Made by a program: the position numbers and the translations under genes. From Micromonospora chaiyaphumensis (lineage in GTDB: Bacteria > Actinomycetota > Actinomycetes > Mycobacteriales > Micromonosporaceae): a DNA stretch of 64,000 bases. The notes under the pieces are model-generated. The model made no database searches and was not told where the DNA came from. It worked only from the letters and a program-made list of their open reading frames with translations. The stretch covers positions 372,001 to 436,000 of the forward strand of contig NZ_FMCS01000003.1 in NCBI RefSeq assembly GCF_900091435.1. The letters run 5' to 3'. Shown here in pieces: positions 8,769 through 17,575 of the stretch (position 1 is the first letter of the stretch; every line of letters begins with the position of its first letter).

Positions 8769-9502
8769 TCCCAACACCTCCTGGCGCAGAAGATCACCGA
8801 CCGGTAGTGCACCCGCACCTCGAGCCCACACCCGCGAGACACCGGCAGGCGCGGGGGAGTGGCCCGGACCGGCCGGCGCTGCTTGCTGACGAGTTCTTTC
8901 TGATCGCTCACGACGACCAGACCGGCCGGCCGCGCCTGCATCAGAGCGCGATCAGTCACGGGTTGGCTGCCGCGCTGCTCGGCGAGCTGGCCGCCGCGGG
9001 TCGGATCTCGTTCGACCGGGGGCACATCTACGTGCTCGACCACCGGACGCCGGCCGACCCGCTGCAACACCTCATCCTGGACCGGCTCGTCGGCGAACCT
9101 CAGCACACCGCCACCCGCACGTGGCTGTCGTACCTCGCCGCGACTGCCCACGAGGAGGTCGCGCGACGGTTGTGGCAGGCCGGCAAGGTCGAACCGCAGC
9201 AGCAGCGGAAGGTCCTCCGCACGGTCACGGTGCACGTTCCGACGGACATGAACGTCGCCGCCTGGTCGTGGGCCCGCCTGTCAACGAAGCTGCGCCAGTA
9301 CGAGGAACTGGACGCGTTCGACCTCGCCTTGGCCGGCATCGCCGCGTCCTGCCGCCTGGACCAGTTCATCCTCGACGGCGCGCCCTACGCGGTCGGCGCG
9401 CACCTGCGGCGCCTGCTGGCGGCCGCCCCGCAGCCGATGCGTGAACTCCTCGCCGACCTGGACACGGCGATCGGTCACACCGTTCTGAGCCACCGCACCT
9501 GA
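8765..9502 (+). CDS. GPP34 (GOLPH3/VPS74-like) family protein
   Basis: This 245-residue protein matches the actinobacterial GPP34 family. Visible features are LLADEFFLIAHDDQTGRPRL near residue 40, an AALLGELAAAGRI helix, HIYVLD, then an all-helical core ending with AHLRRLLAAA and LADLDTAIGHTVLSHRT. Eukaryotic relatives bind phosphatidylinositol-4-phosphate at the Golgi; the bacterial role is not established. It is coupled to the preceding small gene by a GTGA overlap and lies 63 bases before the permease gene. Confidence 0.88.
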   Translation: MIPTPPGAEDHRPVVHPHLEPTPARHRQARGSGPDRPALLADEFFLIAHDDQTGRPRLHQSAISHGLAAALLGELAAAGRISFDRGHIYVLDHRTPADPLQHLILDRLVGEPQHTATRTWLSYLAATAHEEVARRLWQAGKVEPQQQRKVLRTVTVHVPTDMNVAAWSWARLSTKLRQYEELDAFDLALAGIAASCRLDQFILDGAPYAVGAHLRRLLAAAPQPMRELLADLDTAIGHTVLSHRT

Positions 9503-9565
9503 GCGCGGCTGCGGCACACCACCCCACCGTTCACCCTTCAACCCCTGGAGAGGGGCAGCTTCCCC

Positions 9566-11062
9566 ATGCCCAGACATGACCCTGACACCGTGTCCGCGGT
9601 GCTAACACGCGGCCGGCTCGGCATTCCCGCCGTGGTGTTCTTCGTCGTGGCGGCCGCCGCGCCGCTGACAGCCGTCGCCGGCGGCGCGACCACCGGCTAC
9701 GCCGTCACCGGCGTACTCGGCATCCCACTCGCCTATCTGGTGGTCGCCGCGGTGCTGGCCCTGTTCGCCGTCGGCTACGTGGCCATGTCCCGCCGGATCG
9801 TCAACGCCGGAGCGTTCTACACCTACGTCACCCGAGGCCTCGGCAGGCCAGCCGGCGTCGCCGCCGCGATCGTCGCCCTGGTCGCCTACAACAGCATGCA
9901 GATCGGCCTGTACGGCGTCTTCGGCGCGGTCCTGTCCGGGCTCCTCAACGACCGGTTCGGGATGAACACCACCAGGTGGCTGTGCGCTGTCATCGCCTGC
10001 GCGGTGATCGCCGTGCTCGGCCTGCTGCGCATCGACCTCAACGGCAGAGTCCTCGCCGTACTACTCGTCGCCGAATGCGTCATCGCCCTGGTCTATGACG
10101 CGGTGATGGTCGCCCGACCCGTCAACGATCTCGGCGTCAGCTTCGACACCCTCGCCCCAGGCAACCTGATCGGGCCTGGCATCGGCGCCGCCCTCGTCAC
10201 GGGCATCGCCGGGTTCGTCGGCTTCGAAGGCACCACGGTGTTCGCCGAGGAGACCAAGGACCCCAAACGCACGGTGCCGCGTGCCACGTACATCGCCGTG
10301 GCGGTCACCGCCCTGCTGTACGGGCTGTCGGCGTGGGCGATGTCCGTTGCCACCGGGCCCGACCAGATCGTGGCAGCCGCCCAGACCGAGGGCACCGACC
10401 TCATCTTCAACCTGGTGTCCCCGCACCTCACCTCGTCGCTGGTGACCCTCGGTCGGTGGCTGTTCATCACCTCCCTGTTCGCCGCCCTGCTGTCCTTCCA
10501 CCACACGGTCGCCCGGTACGCCTTCGCGCTCGGCCGCGAACGGGTCCTCCCCAGCGTCCTCGGCCGCACCAGCCGGCGCACCGGCGCGCCGAAAGCCGGC
10601 TCCATCCTTCAGACCGCCCTCGCCGTGGCTGTGCTCACCGGGTACGTGCTCGCCGACGCCGACCCGATCGTGCACCTGTTCTTCTGGCTCACCTCCCTCG
10701 GCGCGCTCGGCGTGCTGATCCTCATGACGGCCACCTCGGTCGCCGTGCTCAGCTACTTCGCCCGGATCGCCCACCGCGACGGCATGTGGCGCACCGCCGT
10801 CGCGCCGTTCCTATCCGCACTGGCCCTCGGCGCGATCCTCGTCGTCACCGTCGAACAGTTCGACGCCCTACTTGGTGTCGAGCCGACCTCCCCGCTGCGG
10901 TGGGTGTTCCCCGCCAGCTACGCGGTCGCTGCGGCGACCGGGCTGGCGTGGGCGTTCACGCTGCGCGCCGCCCGGCCCGACGTCTACCAGACGATCGGCC
11001 TCGGCGCCGACAGCGCGACAGCGCCCCTGCGCACCCCCGATCCCGTCCGCCAGCCCGTCTGA
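9566..11062 (+). CDS. APC-superfamily amino-acid permease
   Basis: This 498-residue protein has about 12 hydrophobic segments and the APC hallmark near the N-terminus: VVFFVVAAAAPLTAVAGG, and later GFVGFEGTTVFAEETKDPKRTVPRA. The family imports amino acids or amines with protons or by exchange across the plasma membrane. The substrate cannot be told from sequence. It starts at ATG 9566, about ten bases after GAGAGG. The two GNAT-like genes that follow suggest handling of an amine-containing substrate, but this is inference. Confidence 0.9.
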   Translation: MPRHDPDTVSAVLTRGRLGIPAVVFFVVAAAAPLTAVAGGATTGYAVTGVLGIPLAYLVVAAVLALFAVGYVAMSRRIVNAGAFYTYVTRGLGRPAGVAAAIVALVAYNSMQIGLYGVFGAVLSGLLNDRFGMNTTRWLCAVIACAVIAVLGLLRIDLNGRVLAVLLVAECVIALVYDAVMVARPVNDLGVSFDTLAPGNLIGPGIGAALVTGIAGFVGFEGTTVFAEETKDPKRTVPRATYIAVAVTALLYGLSAWAMSVATGPDQIVAAAQTEGTDLIFNLVSPHLTSSLVTLGRWLFITSLFAALLSFHHTVARYAFALGRERVLPSVLGRTSRRTGAPKAGSILQTALAVAVLTGYVLADADPIVHLFFWLTSLGALGVLILMTATSVAVLSYFARIAHRDGMWRTAVAPFLSALALGAILVVTVEQFDALLGVEPTSPLRWVFPASYAVAAATGLAWAFTLRAARPDVYQTIGLGADSATAPLRTPDPVRQPV

Positions 11063-11073
11063 GGAGGCCCAGC

Positions 11074-11730
11074 ATGTTCAAAACCCGCATAGATCTCACC
11101 GTCCGGCAGGCCACCGCCGACGACGTACCGGCGCTGCTGCCCGTCCTGGCGCAGGCGTTCTCCACCGGAACAGTCGCCGAGTGGGCGGTCCCGGAGCCCG
11201 CCGACCGGCTGGACGTGTTCACCGGCTACTTCCAGTTCATGCTCACCCTCGGCCTGCGCCACGGCAGAGTCGACACCACCGACGACCTCACCGGGGCGGC
11301 GATCTGGTACCGGCGCGACGAAACACCCCCACCTCACCCCGACCACCTCTACGGGCTGGAGGAAGCCACCGGCCCGTACGCGCCGAAGTTCCTGCTGCTC
11401 GACGCGATGTTCGAGGCCCGCCACCCCCGCCTGCCGCACGCCTACCTCGCCTACATCGGCGTCAACCCGGCCCTGCAGAGCCGGGGCGTCGGGTCGGCGC
11501 TGCTCGCCCACGCGCACAAGGCGCTGGATGCCGAGAACCTGCCGGCGTACCTGGAGGCCAGCAACCCCCGCAACCGGAACCTGTACGCCCGACACGGCTA
11601 CGACGCCGGACCACCGATGCAGCCCACATCGTCCGGGCCACCCTTCTGGCCGATGTGGCGGGGCCAGCTCAATGGGGGTGTCCGGTCGTCGTTCCTGCCG
11701 CCCAATCCGTACTACCGGCGGCCGCGGTGA
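11074..11730 (+). CDS. GNAT-family N-acetyltransferase
   Basis: This 218-residue protein has the GNAT fold order: an N-terminal strand-helix (LTVRQATADDVPALLPVLAQAF), AYLAYIGVNPALQSRGVGSALL containing the acetyl-CoA pyrophosphate-binding motif Q-S-R-G-V-G-S, and YLEASNPRNRNLYARHGY near the C-terminus. It transfers an acetyl group to an amine; the substrate is unknown. ATG 11074 follows GAGGAGG. It lies 11 bases after the permease, so the genes are surely co-transcribed. The next gene is a divergent paralogue. Confidence 0.9.
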   Translation: MFKTRIDLTVRQATADDVPALLPVLAQAFSTGTVAEWAVPEPADRLDVFTGYFQFMLTLGLRHGRVDTTDDLTGAAIWYRRDETPPPHPDHLYGLEEATGPYAPKFLLLDAMFEARHPRLPHAYLAYIGVNPALQSRGVGSALLAHAHKALDAENLPAYLEASNPRNRNLYARHGYDAGPPMQPTSSGPPFWPMWRGQLNGGVRSSFLPPNPYYRRPR

Positions 11731-12338
11731 ACAGGGCCATGACCGCATCCGTACGCCGGGCGGGACCGGCCGACGTTGCCGCCGTCACCGCACTTCTGGT
11801 CGACGCGCTGTCCCGGGACCCGGTCGCTGAGTGGCTGCTGCCGGACGCCGACAATCGGGCGGATGTTTTGCACCGGCTCCTCGCCGTCGACATCGACCAC
11901 GCCATCGAGAGAGGCCACGTTGACGTGGCGGGGGACTGGTCGGCGGTCGCGGTGTGGCGGCGCCACGACCTGGACGCGGACCGGTGGGCGCTCGGCGACT
12001 ACCACCTGACCACGTTCGCGGGCCGGGCGGCTCCCCGCTTCAGTGAGCTGAACGCTGCCATACGCAGCTACCGTTCCGACGCGCCGCACCACTGGCTGTC
12101 CTGGCTAGCCGTGCAACCCGGCTACGCCTGGCCAGTCGCCGACGAACTGCTGCGCCAGCACCATCACGTGGTCGACCAGACCGGCCACCCGGTGTACGCC
12201 GTCGTCACCACCGAGGGCGCCCGAGATCTGCTCTGCCAGCACGGCTACCGGCCGGATCTGCCGCTGCACCTGGCCAGCGGGCCCAGGCTCTGGCCACTAA
12301 CCTGCGCCGGCCGCCCAATCGGGAGCAGCTCCGGCTGA
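11727..12338 (+). CDS. GNAT-like protein lacking the acetyl-CoA loop
   Basis: This 203-residue protein aligns by eye with the preceding GNAT: both have VAEW followed by (V/L)(L)P near residue 40, then a similar WRRHDLD block. At the place of the QSRGVGSALL motif it has QPGYAWPVADELL, so the glycine-rich pyrophosphate loop is missing. It may have lost catalysis and become a binding partner of the first GNAT. The start GTG 11727 overlaps the preceding TGA; ATG 11739 is the alternative. It is the last gene of the operon; a hairpin follows. Confidence 0.75.
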   Translation: MNRAMTASVRRAGPADVAAVTALLVDALSRDPVAEWLLPDADNRADVLHRLLAVDIDHAIERGHVDVAGDWSAVAVWRRHDLDADRWALGDYHLTTFAGRAAPRFSELNAAIRSYRSDAPHHWLSWLAVQPGYAWPVADELLRQHHHVVDQTGHPVYAVVTTEGARDLLCQHGYRPDLPLHLASGPRLWPLTCAGRPIGSSSG

Positions 12339-12391
12339 AGGTTCCCCCGGTGACGTCCGGCCGCCCTGCCTCCAGCGACCGGGACACCACG

Positions 12392-12466
12392 AGGGCCCGG
12401 AAGGTGTGACCGTGCAGGTTCGCAGGGGGTCCGGACCAGCCACCCGAGGTCACCCTTCCGGGCCTT
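12392..12466. terminator. Long hairpin between convergent genes
   Basis: AGGGCCCGGAAGGTGTGACC (12392-12411) pairs with GGTCACCCTTCCGGGCCT (12449-12466) apart from a small mismatch or bulge. It sits between the plus-strand GNAT-like gene and the minus-strand gene ending at 12486, so it probably terminates transcription from both sides. Confidence 0.6.
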
Positions 12467-12485
12467 CGGCGCTGGTGCGCCTCCG

Positions 12486-12992
12486 TCACGGGCAGCCGAC
12501 GACCGTTGGGCCGTCACGCTCGTCCCGCTGGTAGTAGGTCGGCGAGTCCGGGCAGATCTGGTAGCCCAAACCGAGAGGCTGACCAGCGCGCCCGGGCAGA
12601 TGTTTGCCGCAGCAGACCGCGTCCTTCACGTCGGGCGCGTCGTCCCGGGCTACGACCGTTCCGTATCGCCGCTCGTAGGCTCGTTCAGTCGTCCGGTCAC
12701 GCCGCGGGACGCTCCCGTTCTCGGCCAGTTCCACGGTCCCGGCCCGCTCGGCGACGACTTCCTTGTAGGCGCCGCCGGAATCCAGGCGACCCGGTCGCGG
12801 TGCCGGTACGGCCAGCAGGACTTCGGCAGGGTCTTCCTCCAGCAGGTGGTCCAGGTGAGGGCGGACCTCGTAAGCCTTGAACTCCTCCGGTGCCCGATAC
12901 ACTCCGGGGAACGGACCCCGGAACACCCCGAGCCCGGCAAGACCCTGCTGCGGGGCTTCGCCGACCCCGCACGGCGACCGCCGCCGCGGCAC
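12486..12992 (-). CDS. Hypothetical protein
   Basis: This frame encodes up to 168 residues from GTG 12992. The part after residue ~36 looks protein-like, with EEFKAYEVRPHLDHLLEEDPAE, a KDAVCCGKHLPG cysteine pair and a C-terminal YYQRDERDGPTVVGCP. The N-terminal 30 residues are Arg/Gly-rich and doubtful; internal GTG codons near 12900 could be the true start. There is no recognisable family. Transcription would end at the hairpin at 12392-12466. Confidence 0.4.
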   Translation of the reverse strand: MPRRRSPCGVGEAPQQGLAGLGVFRGPFPGVYRAPEEFKAYEVRPHLDHLLEEDPAEVLLAVPAPRPGRLDSGGAYKEVVAERAGTVELAENGSVPRRDRTTERAYERRYGTVVARDDAPDVKDAVCCGKHLPGRAGQPLGLGYQICPDSPTYYQRDERDGPTVVGCP

Positions 12993-13092
12993 GGGCGGCG
13001 GTCAGGGCCGCCGCAACGGCGGTGGGCCACAACTCGGGCAGCGCGTGATCTCGCCGGTCCGATACATGCTTGCCCCGGAGCCAAATAGTGGA

Positions 13093-14166
13093 TTATGCAG
13101 GTGGTTGTCGCTGCCGGTCATTGATCGCGACCGATTGCTCGGGCCGATTGAGCGCGCCGTGCGACCCTAGGATTTGAGCTGTGTCGAACCCATCCAAGAT
13201 CATATATTTACGAGGATTGCGGGGGTCATGAGCATAGGTTTCCATCATGTTGATCACGGCGGATGTGACCGCGTGGCAATGCTGAAGCACGAGTAGTTCG
13301 GCTGGCTCGCTGAAGAGGCGTACGATCTGGTCGCCATTCTTACCGAGCGCTTTGACGGTCATCGGCCGGGGAAAGCCTGGTCCTTTGAAGAGCCAGGCCG
13401 TGGAGACTTGCCGTCCATGGATGCGGAGACGCGAAGAGTATAGGTCGGATTTTTCGCCGCCCCAGTCTTTGGGAACATATGGCTCTCCGATAATGCTGGC
13501 GAATGCGTTCTTTACGGCTTCTTCTGATGTCGCTAGGAGTGCGTGCAGGTCGTTCTGGTTCGCGGGCCGGTGAAAGTCCGCCCCGGCGAACTGGTCAACC
13601 TCATCTGGGTATACGCGCCGTTTCGAGGCGATGCCGTATACGGCGAGTTCTTCGTCTTCGATGAGGGATCTGACTCCGGCGAAGGCGGGCCGAAGTTCGA
13701 GGTTGACGCCGTCCCAGGCCGTGACGGTGCCTATGATGTACGCCGGTCTTCGTCCGGACAGATTGCCAGCGGCTGACTGCACGACGAGCCTTGATGAGTT
13801 GAATGTGCCGCTGATAGTTACATTCTCGTCGGTGTTCAGTCTGGCATGGAAATCGACCGGTTTGTCGCCCGTGCGGTCCCGTTCCCTGGCGCGGCGGAAG
13901 TTGAAGGCTTGCTCGATTCCGACGACCTGGCCGACGTGGAGTGTCCGTTCATGCAGGACCTTCTGGAGTTCGCCGATTCCGAGCGCCGGTAGGGCCTCGG
14001 CGAGCGCTGCGGCCAGGGCGTGAGGCGTGGCCACTGGAAGGCTGATCGACCGAGATGTTCGCTCAAGTGCGAAGGCGGCCCGTTCGGTGCCGAGGAGGCC
14101 GATGAGTTGTTCTTGGTGGAGGAAGTACGGTTCGAGCGAAATCCTGACCACCTGGGGATCATACAC
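13093..14166 (-). CDS. Unknown protein paired with a kinase, possible nuclease-like fold
   Basis: This 357-residue protein follows the kinase gene by only two bases (kinase TAG, then GTG 14166), so the two form an operon. Visible landmarks are IIGTVTAWDGVNLELRP (~165), then near residue 260 IGEPYVPKDWGGEKSDL, AWLFKGPGFPRPM, GKNGDQIVRLFSEPAELLVLQHCH and a final YMILDGFDTAQIL. The acidic/Gly block, strand and FK pair resemble the layout of PD-(D/E)XK-type folds, but the canonical (D/E)-x-K is not exact. I treat nuclease activity as a hypothesis. Codon use is less GC-biased than in neighbouring chromosomal genes. Confidence 0.6.
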   Translation of the reverse strand: MYDPQVVRISLEPYFLHQEQLIGLLGTERAAFALERTSRSISLPVATPHALAAALAEALPALGIGELQKVLHERTLHVGQVVGIEQAFNFRRARERDRTGDKPVDFHARLNTDENVTISGTFNSSRLVVQSAAGNLSGRRPAYIIGTVTAWDGVNLELRPAFAGVRSLIEDEELAVYGIASKRRVYPDEVDQFAGADFHRPANQNDLHALLATSEEAVKNAFASIIGEPYVPKDWGGEKSDLYSSRLRIHGRQVSTAWLFKGPGFPRPMTVKALGKNGDQIVRLFSEPAELLVLQHCHAVTSAVINMMETYAHDPRNPRKYMILDGFDTAQILGSHGALNRPEQSVAINDRQRQPPA

Positions 14167-14168
14167 GG

Positions 14169-15635
14169 CTAGTGGGCGGCGTCGATGAGGTCGAGTAGGT
14201 CGTCGACAGTCTGGGGCCGTGCGGAGGGGTCGTGGAGCGTGGTGTACTCGACGAGGGCCGTCCATGGCCCTGACGGCGGGATCAGCGCGATGTTTGCTTG
14301 GGGGGAACGGCCTGTCAGGATAGCGCCGATGATTTGGCCGATGCTGTAAATATCGGCAGGGGGTCCTACCTGATGCGCGTCAAGCGACAGCTCAGGGGCG
14401 GCGAAGCCGACAGTTCCGTAACCCGAGCCGGTTCTGGTGCGGCCCGGTTGAGTGGTCTCGCCACGCGGTCGACGGCCGAGGCCCCAGTCGGCAACCGTCC
14501 AACGATCGTGGAGCAGCAGGAGGTTTTCAGGCTTGAGATCACGATGTATCCAGCCCTGCTGGTGCGGCACCCGAAGGGCTTCGCAGACGGCGATCAGCAT
14601 GCGACGCAACCGATCTGGCTGCATCAGCTGGTCGGCGTAGGTGCGAGCAGTGCCGCTCGCTAGAGGCATGACAAACCAATGACATGCAGGGTCGGCGTCC
14701 AGCACGGGCATGATGTGGGGATGCCCTCCGAAGAGGCGACCAGCCTCGATCTCGCGGCCCATCCGTGCCGTTGAGTCTTCGTCTCGAATCCGGACCCTTT
14801 TGAAGGCAACCCTCTGACCAGTTCCTTTGTGGGTGGCGCCAGCGACAGTCGCCTGGCCGCCTCGCTCGATCACCTCCTGGTCTACCGCGTAGTCCTTGAC
14901 CCGGCCTCGGCTGAGCCGCTGCAGGACGAAGGAGGCAGCGGTTGTGTCGTTGCTGATCGAAAGACCTTCCGGAGCGGGCAGGAAGGGCCTGGGGCCGTTC
15001 ACAATGCTCCGTGCCACGGTGACGGTGTGTTCGAGGAAGGTTGGATCCAAGGGATCTATAAGGATGCGGGCCAAGAGTTGCGTTTCGGGAAAAGCTTGCA
15101 GGCGGGAGCCGAGCTGCTTCGCCTGCGTGGCGAGGGCGGCACGCTGGTCTTCGGAACGCTGTGCCGTCTCGTCGGCGTGGGCTTGCACGGCATCACTCAG
15201 CCGCCATGCGACGAGAGCTCCATGGGTGGCTCCGGGCTCGTGTGGCGGCTCAACTTCGAAGACGACGATTCCGGCGGCGCACCATTTGTACATCAAGCCG
15301 AGGGTGTGCTCGCCGAACCGCTCGGTCAGCCGCTTTGCCTTCCCTGGGCTGTGATTTACAAGCCATCGAACAGACGCCTCGTCTATTGATCCGAGTTTTT
15401 CAAGCCATGACGATGCTCGCAGCGTGCTCGCTGCGCGCACCTCCAGGCGCAGGAGCTTGGCATCTTCCTCAGTGCCGTCTCGAACACGAAAGCGGTAGAC
15501 GGGGTATGCGTCGAGGTCACTCGGCAAGCCCGGTACGTAGACGGCACCCGTAGCCACTTTGGTCACTTGTGTCGACGCTCGCCTTTGCTCCGGGCCGGAC
15601 GGTCGACGACCCGCGTTCAGTTCTTGACCTTTCAC
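14169..15635 (-). CDS. Ser/Thr protein kinase with novel N-terminal domain
   Basis: This 488-residue protein has an N-terminal ~240-residue region of unknown fold (YRFRVRDGTEEDAKLLRLEV near residue 45). A kinase domain follows: Gly-loop ERGGQATVAG at ~257, ATP-binding Lys in VAFKRV (K279), catalytic HRDLKPEN at 364-371, DWG instead of DFG at 383-385, and APE near 413. There is no transmembrane segment, unlike Pkn-type surface kinases. GTG 15635 is chosen because GGAAGG precedes it by five bases. It is operonic with the unknown protein at 13093 and divergent from the SMC-like operon. Confidence 0.88.
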   Translation of the reverse strand: MKGQELNAGRRPSGPEQRRASTQVTKVATGAVYVPGLPSDLDAYPVYRFRVRDGTEEDAKLLRLEVRAASTLRASSWLEKLGSIDEASVRWLVNHSPGKAKRLTERFGEHTLGLMYKWCAAGIVVFEVEPPHEPGATHGALVAWRLSDAVQAHADETAQRSEDQRAALATQAKQLGSRLQAFPETQLLARILIDPLDPTFLEHTVTVARSIVNGPRPFLPAPEGLSISNDTTAASFVLQRLSRGRVKDYAVDQEVIERGGQATVAGATHKGTGQRVAFKRVRIRDEDSTARMGREIEAGRLFGGHPHIMPVLDADPACHWFVMPLASGTARTYADQLMQPDRLRRMLIAVCEALRVPHQQGWIHRDLKPENLLLLHDRWTVADWGLGRRPRGETTQPGRTRTGSGYGTVGFAAPELSLDAHQVGPPADIYSIGQIIGAILTGRSPQANIALIPPSGPWTALVEYTTLHDPSARPQTVDDLLDLIDAAH

Positions 15636-15764
15636 GAAGCCCTTCCTATCGGCCATGCCGGTCGTCACGCCCAGATCGGCAACACGCAGTCCCCCTAGGA
15701 TCCGTCGCTCGCCCACCAAGCAGCTGATCACACCCCGGGTAGATCTCCGTTACCCTTCGACAGT
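15636..15764. promoter_or_regulatory. Divergent promoter region: kinase pair / SMC-like operon
   Basis: This 129-base gap separates the outward-reading kinase gene and the SMC-like operon, so both promoters must lie here or in the gene starts. I could not assign convincing -10 and -35 boxes or an operator. Confidence 0.5.
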
Positions 15765-17036
15765 GTGACAGCACCGGACATGGATACATCCGGCGATGCC
15801 GCAGCGGCAAGGGTCTTCGCCCCGCTCCCGCGGTCGCTGTACTCGTTCCGCAGCGGCCAAGCCCAGCAGGTCGCCGGCGTGCTCGGGATCATGCTGAAGG
15901 AGGCTGGCGCGCTCGACTGTACAGACGAGGAGATAGCCGCCGCAGTCGATCTCTGCCGGACCCTCGCCGACTGCGATCCACATGGGACTGGCGTCCCCAC
16001 CCGCAGGCTCTTTGAGCGACTTGAACCGCGCTACCCACGGCAGATGTTGGAGCGGCGGTTGGCTGCTTTGATGACGGCAGGGTCGGTTGAAAAGGACAAA
16101 GATGTCGTAAACGAACAGGACGTGCGGTTGACGTTGTCCGGGTCGCTGAGTCTCATCCTGGTTCCCTGGCTATCGACGATGTCGGGGCAGAAGGCACTGC
16201 TAGAGATGTTCAGCCGAGCTCAGGCGCGAGCGTCGTCCGCTGATGCCTCCATCGGCGACGTTCGAGCTGATCTCGCGGAGCTGCGCCGAGTGCTTTCCAC
16301 GTTCGCGAACGAGCTGCGGCGAACCGTGGATCGTCGCAAGACGGCCTCGATCCTTGAGCTTGCGCAGGGGGCCGATGATCGCGTCTTGCGAACGCGAATC
16401 GGCCAGCTAAAGGACGCCGTTGTTCAGCGTTTCGCGGGTGAGTTGACGGATGATCTAGAACGGCTCACCGAGGCTGGCGATCGATACGTGGCTCAGCAGC
16501 TGCGTCTGCTCAAGTTGCTGAGCCAGGCCCGTGGCGTGCTGGGGCATTGGGTTCAGCGGGACGAGGTCCACGAGGTGATGCGTACGGCCGGTACGCAACG
16601 TCTGGCCGCGCTGTGGGACGGTATCGCGTTCGACGAGGCTCCTGTCTGGGTTGACCCCAACCAGGTACTGGCGGCTCTGCAAGACTTGACGTACGAGGCC
16701 GGCCCGGATCCAGTCCCGGAGCCAGCGGTCGCAGACGCTGTGGAGGCACCCGCACCCTCATTGCGAGACACGCTACGGGCACTCGCCGAGCGCTTGTTGG
16801 ACGGCGCCGGAGAACGTGACGTTACCGAGGTGCTCCTCTCGCAACCGTGGCCCGAACCGGCAGTGCTACTCGCCCAGTTGAGCACGCTGGAGGGCCTCGA
16901 CATTGGCTACAAACTCGCCCATCCCGGAACGCTCGCCGTCCGTCCCGATGGGGCGGCAGTCCGTTTGGTGTCCGGGCTCATCCTCCGTCGGGTCGCCGCC
17001 GGCGCTGTGACGCAGATCAGCGAGGGGGCCAGATGA
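15765..17036 (+). CDS. Kleisin-like subunit (MukF/JetA-type) of an SMC-like system
   Basis: This 423-residue protein opens with a winged-helix-like region (RSLYSFRSGQAQQVAGVLGI, then MLERRLAALMTAGSVEKD). A long helical middle follows (residues ~150-300, RVLSTFANELRRTVDR), then a short C-terminal domain ending LVSGLILRRVAAGA. This layout and its place as first gene before small partners and an SMC ATPase fit JetA/MksF-type kleisins. The assignment rests mainly on context. GTG 15765 is the start used; ATG 15780 is possible. Its stop overlaps the next start (ATGA). Confidence 0.55.
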   Translation: MTAPDMDTSGDAAAARVFAPLPRSLYSFRSGQAQQVAGVLGIMLKEAGALDCTDEEIAAAVDLCRTLADCDPHGTGVPTRRLFERLEPRYPRQMLERRLAALMTAGSVEKDKDVVNEQDVRLTLSGSLSLILVPWLSTMSGQKALLEMFSRAQARASSADASIGDVRADLAELRRVLSTFANELRRTVDRRKTASILELAQGADDRVLRTRIGQLKDAVVQRFAGELTDDLERLTEAGDRYVAQQLRLLKLLSQARGVLGHWVQRDEVHEVMRTAGTQRLAALWDGIAFDEAPVWVDPNQVLAALQDLTYEAGPDPVPEPAVADAVEAPAPSLRDTLRALAERLLDGAGERDVTEVLLSQPWPEPAVLLAQLSTLEGLDIGYKLAHPGTLAVRPDGAAVRLVSGLILRRVAAGAVTQISEGAR

Positions 17037-17575
17037 TGGAGCAGGCGCAAGAGGTGGCAGTTGCACTGGCGCGACTGCGCCAACACGGCTACCTGCCAGC
17101 TGCTGGCGTACATGTAGGCGACGTCGAGCGGACAGCCGAGCTGGCCGGCCGCCGGGTACATGTTATCGATGACGGTAATGGCGGGACTCTGCTGGTTCAG
17201 GGTTGGCGCGATGCGGAACCGGCGGCAAGTCCTCAACCTCCGCGGCTAGCTCGACGCGCCCTCACGCGCAAGGAGACGAGGACCCTCGTTGTCGTATACG
17301 CTCTGCTCAACGACCCTCGCACCAACCGCGCGGCAGTCGCGACGGCGCAGGTGCTGGCGACCGTTGAACTCCTGATGGTGCGCCCAGGCAATTCATGGGT
17401 CCTTCCTGCTCTGCAGGGGAGTCTGCCACGGGCCGGGTTGCTTGCCGTCACGGACGGTGGTTGGTGCGCCGGACCCATGATGCATGTGTGGGACGTGCCC
17501 ACCCGGGACGTCATGACGCATGCCGCCCGCCGCCTCTGGCAACACCCTAACTGGCCGGAGATCCCTAATGCGTGA
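17033..17575 (+). CDS. Small subunit of the SMC-like system
   Basis: This 180-residue protein starts at ATG 17033, which overlaps the previous stop, after GAGGGGG. It has an N-terminal domain (LRQHGYLPAAGVHVGDVERT, VHVIDDGNGG), a Pro-rich linker, and a C-terminal helical domain with winged-helix character (LTRKETRTLVVVYALLNDP to RAGLLAVTDGG). Standard Wadjet operons have only one small kite protein, so this extra gene is unusual. Overlaps on both sides imply fixed stoichiometry with its neighbours. Confidence 0.5.
   Translation: MMEQAQEVAVALARLRQHGYLPAAGVHVGDVERTAELAGRRVHVIDDGNGGTLLVQGWRDAEPAASPQPPRLARRALTRKETRTLVVVYALLNDPRTNRAAVATAQVLATVELLMVRPGNSWVLPALQGSLPRAGLLAVTDGGWCAGPMMHVWDVPTRDVMTHAARRLWQHPNWPEIPNA

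Noticed and set aside
10333..11073. Upstream extension of the first GNAT frame inside the permease gene
   Set aside because: The text before 11074 is Arg/Pro-rich shadow sequence, and GAGGAGG immediately precedes ATG 11074.
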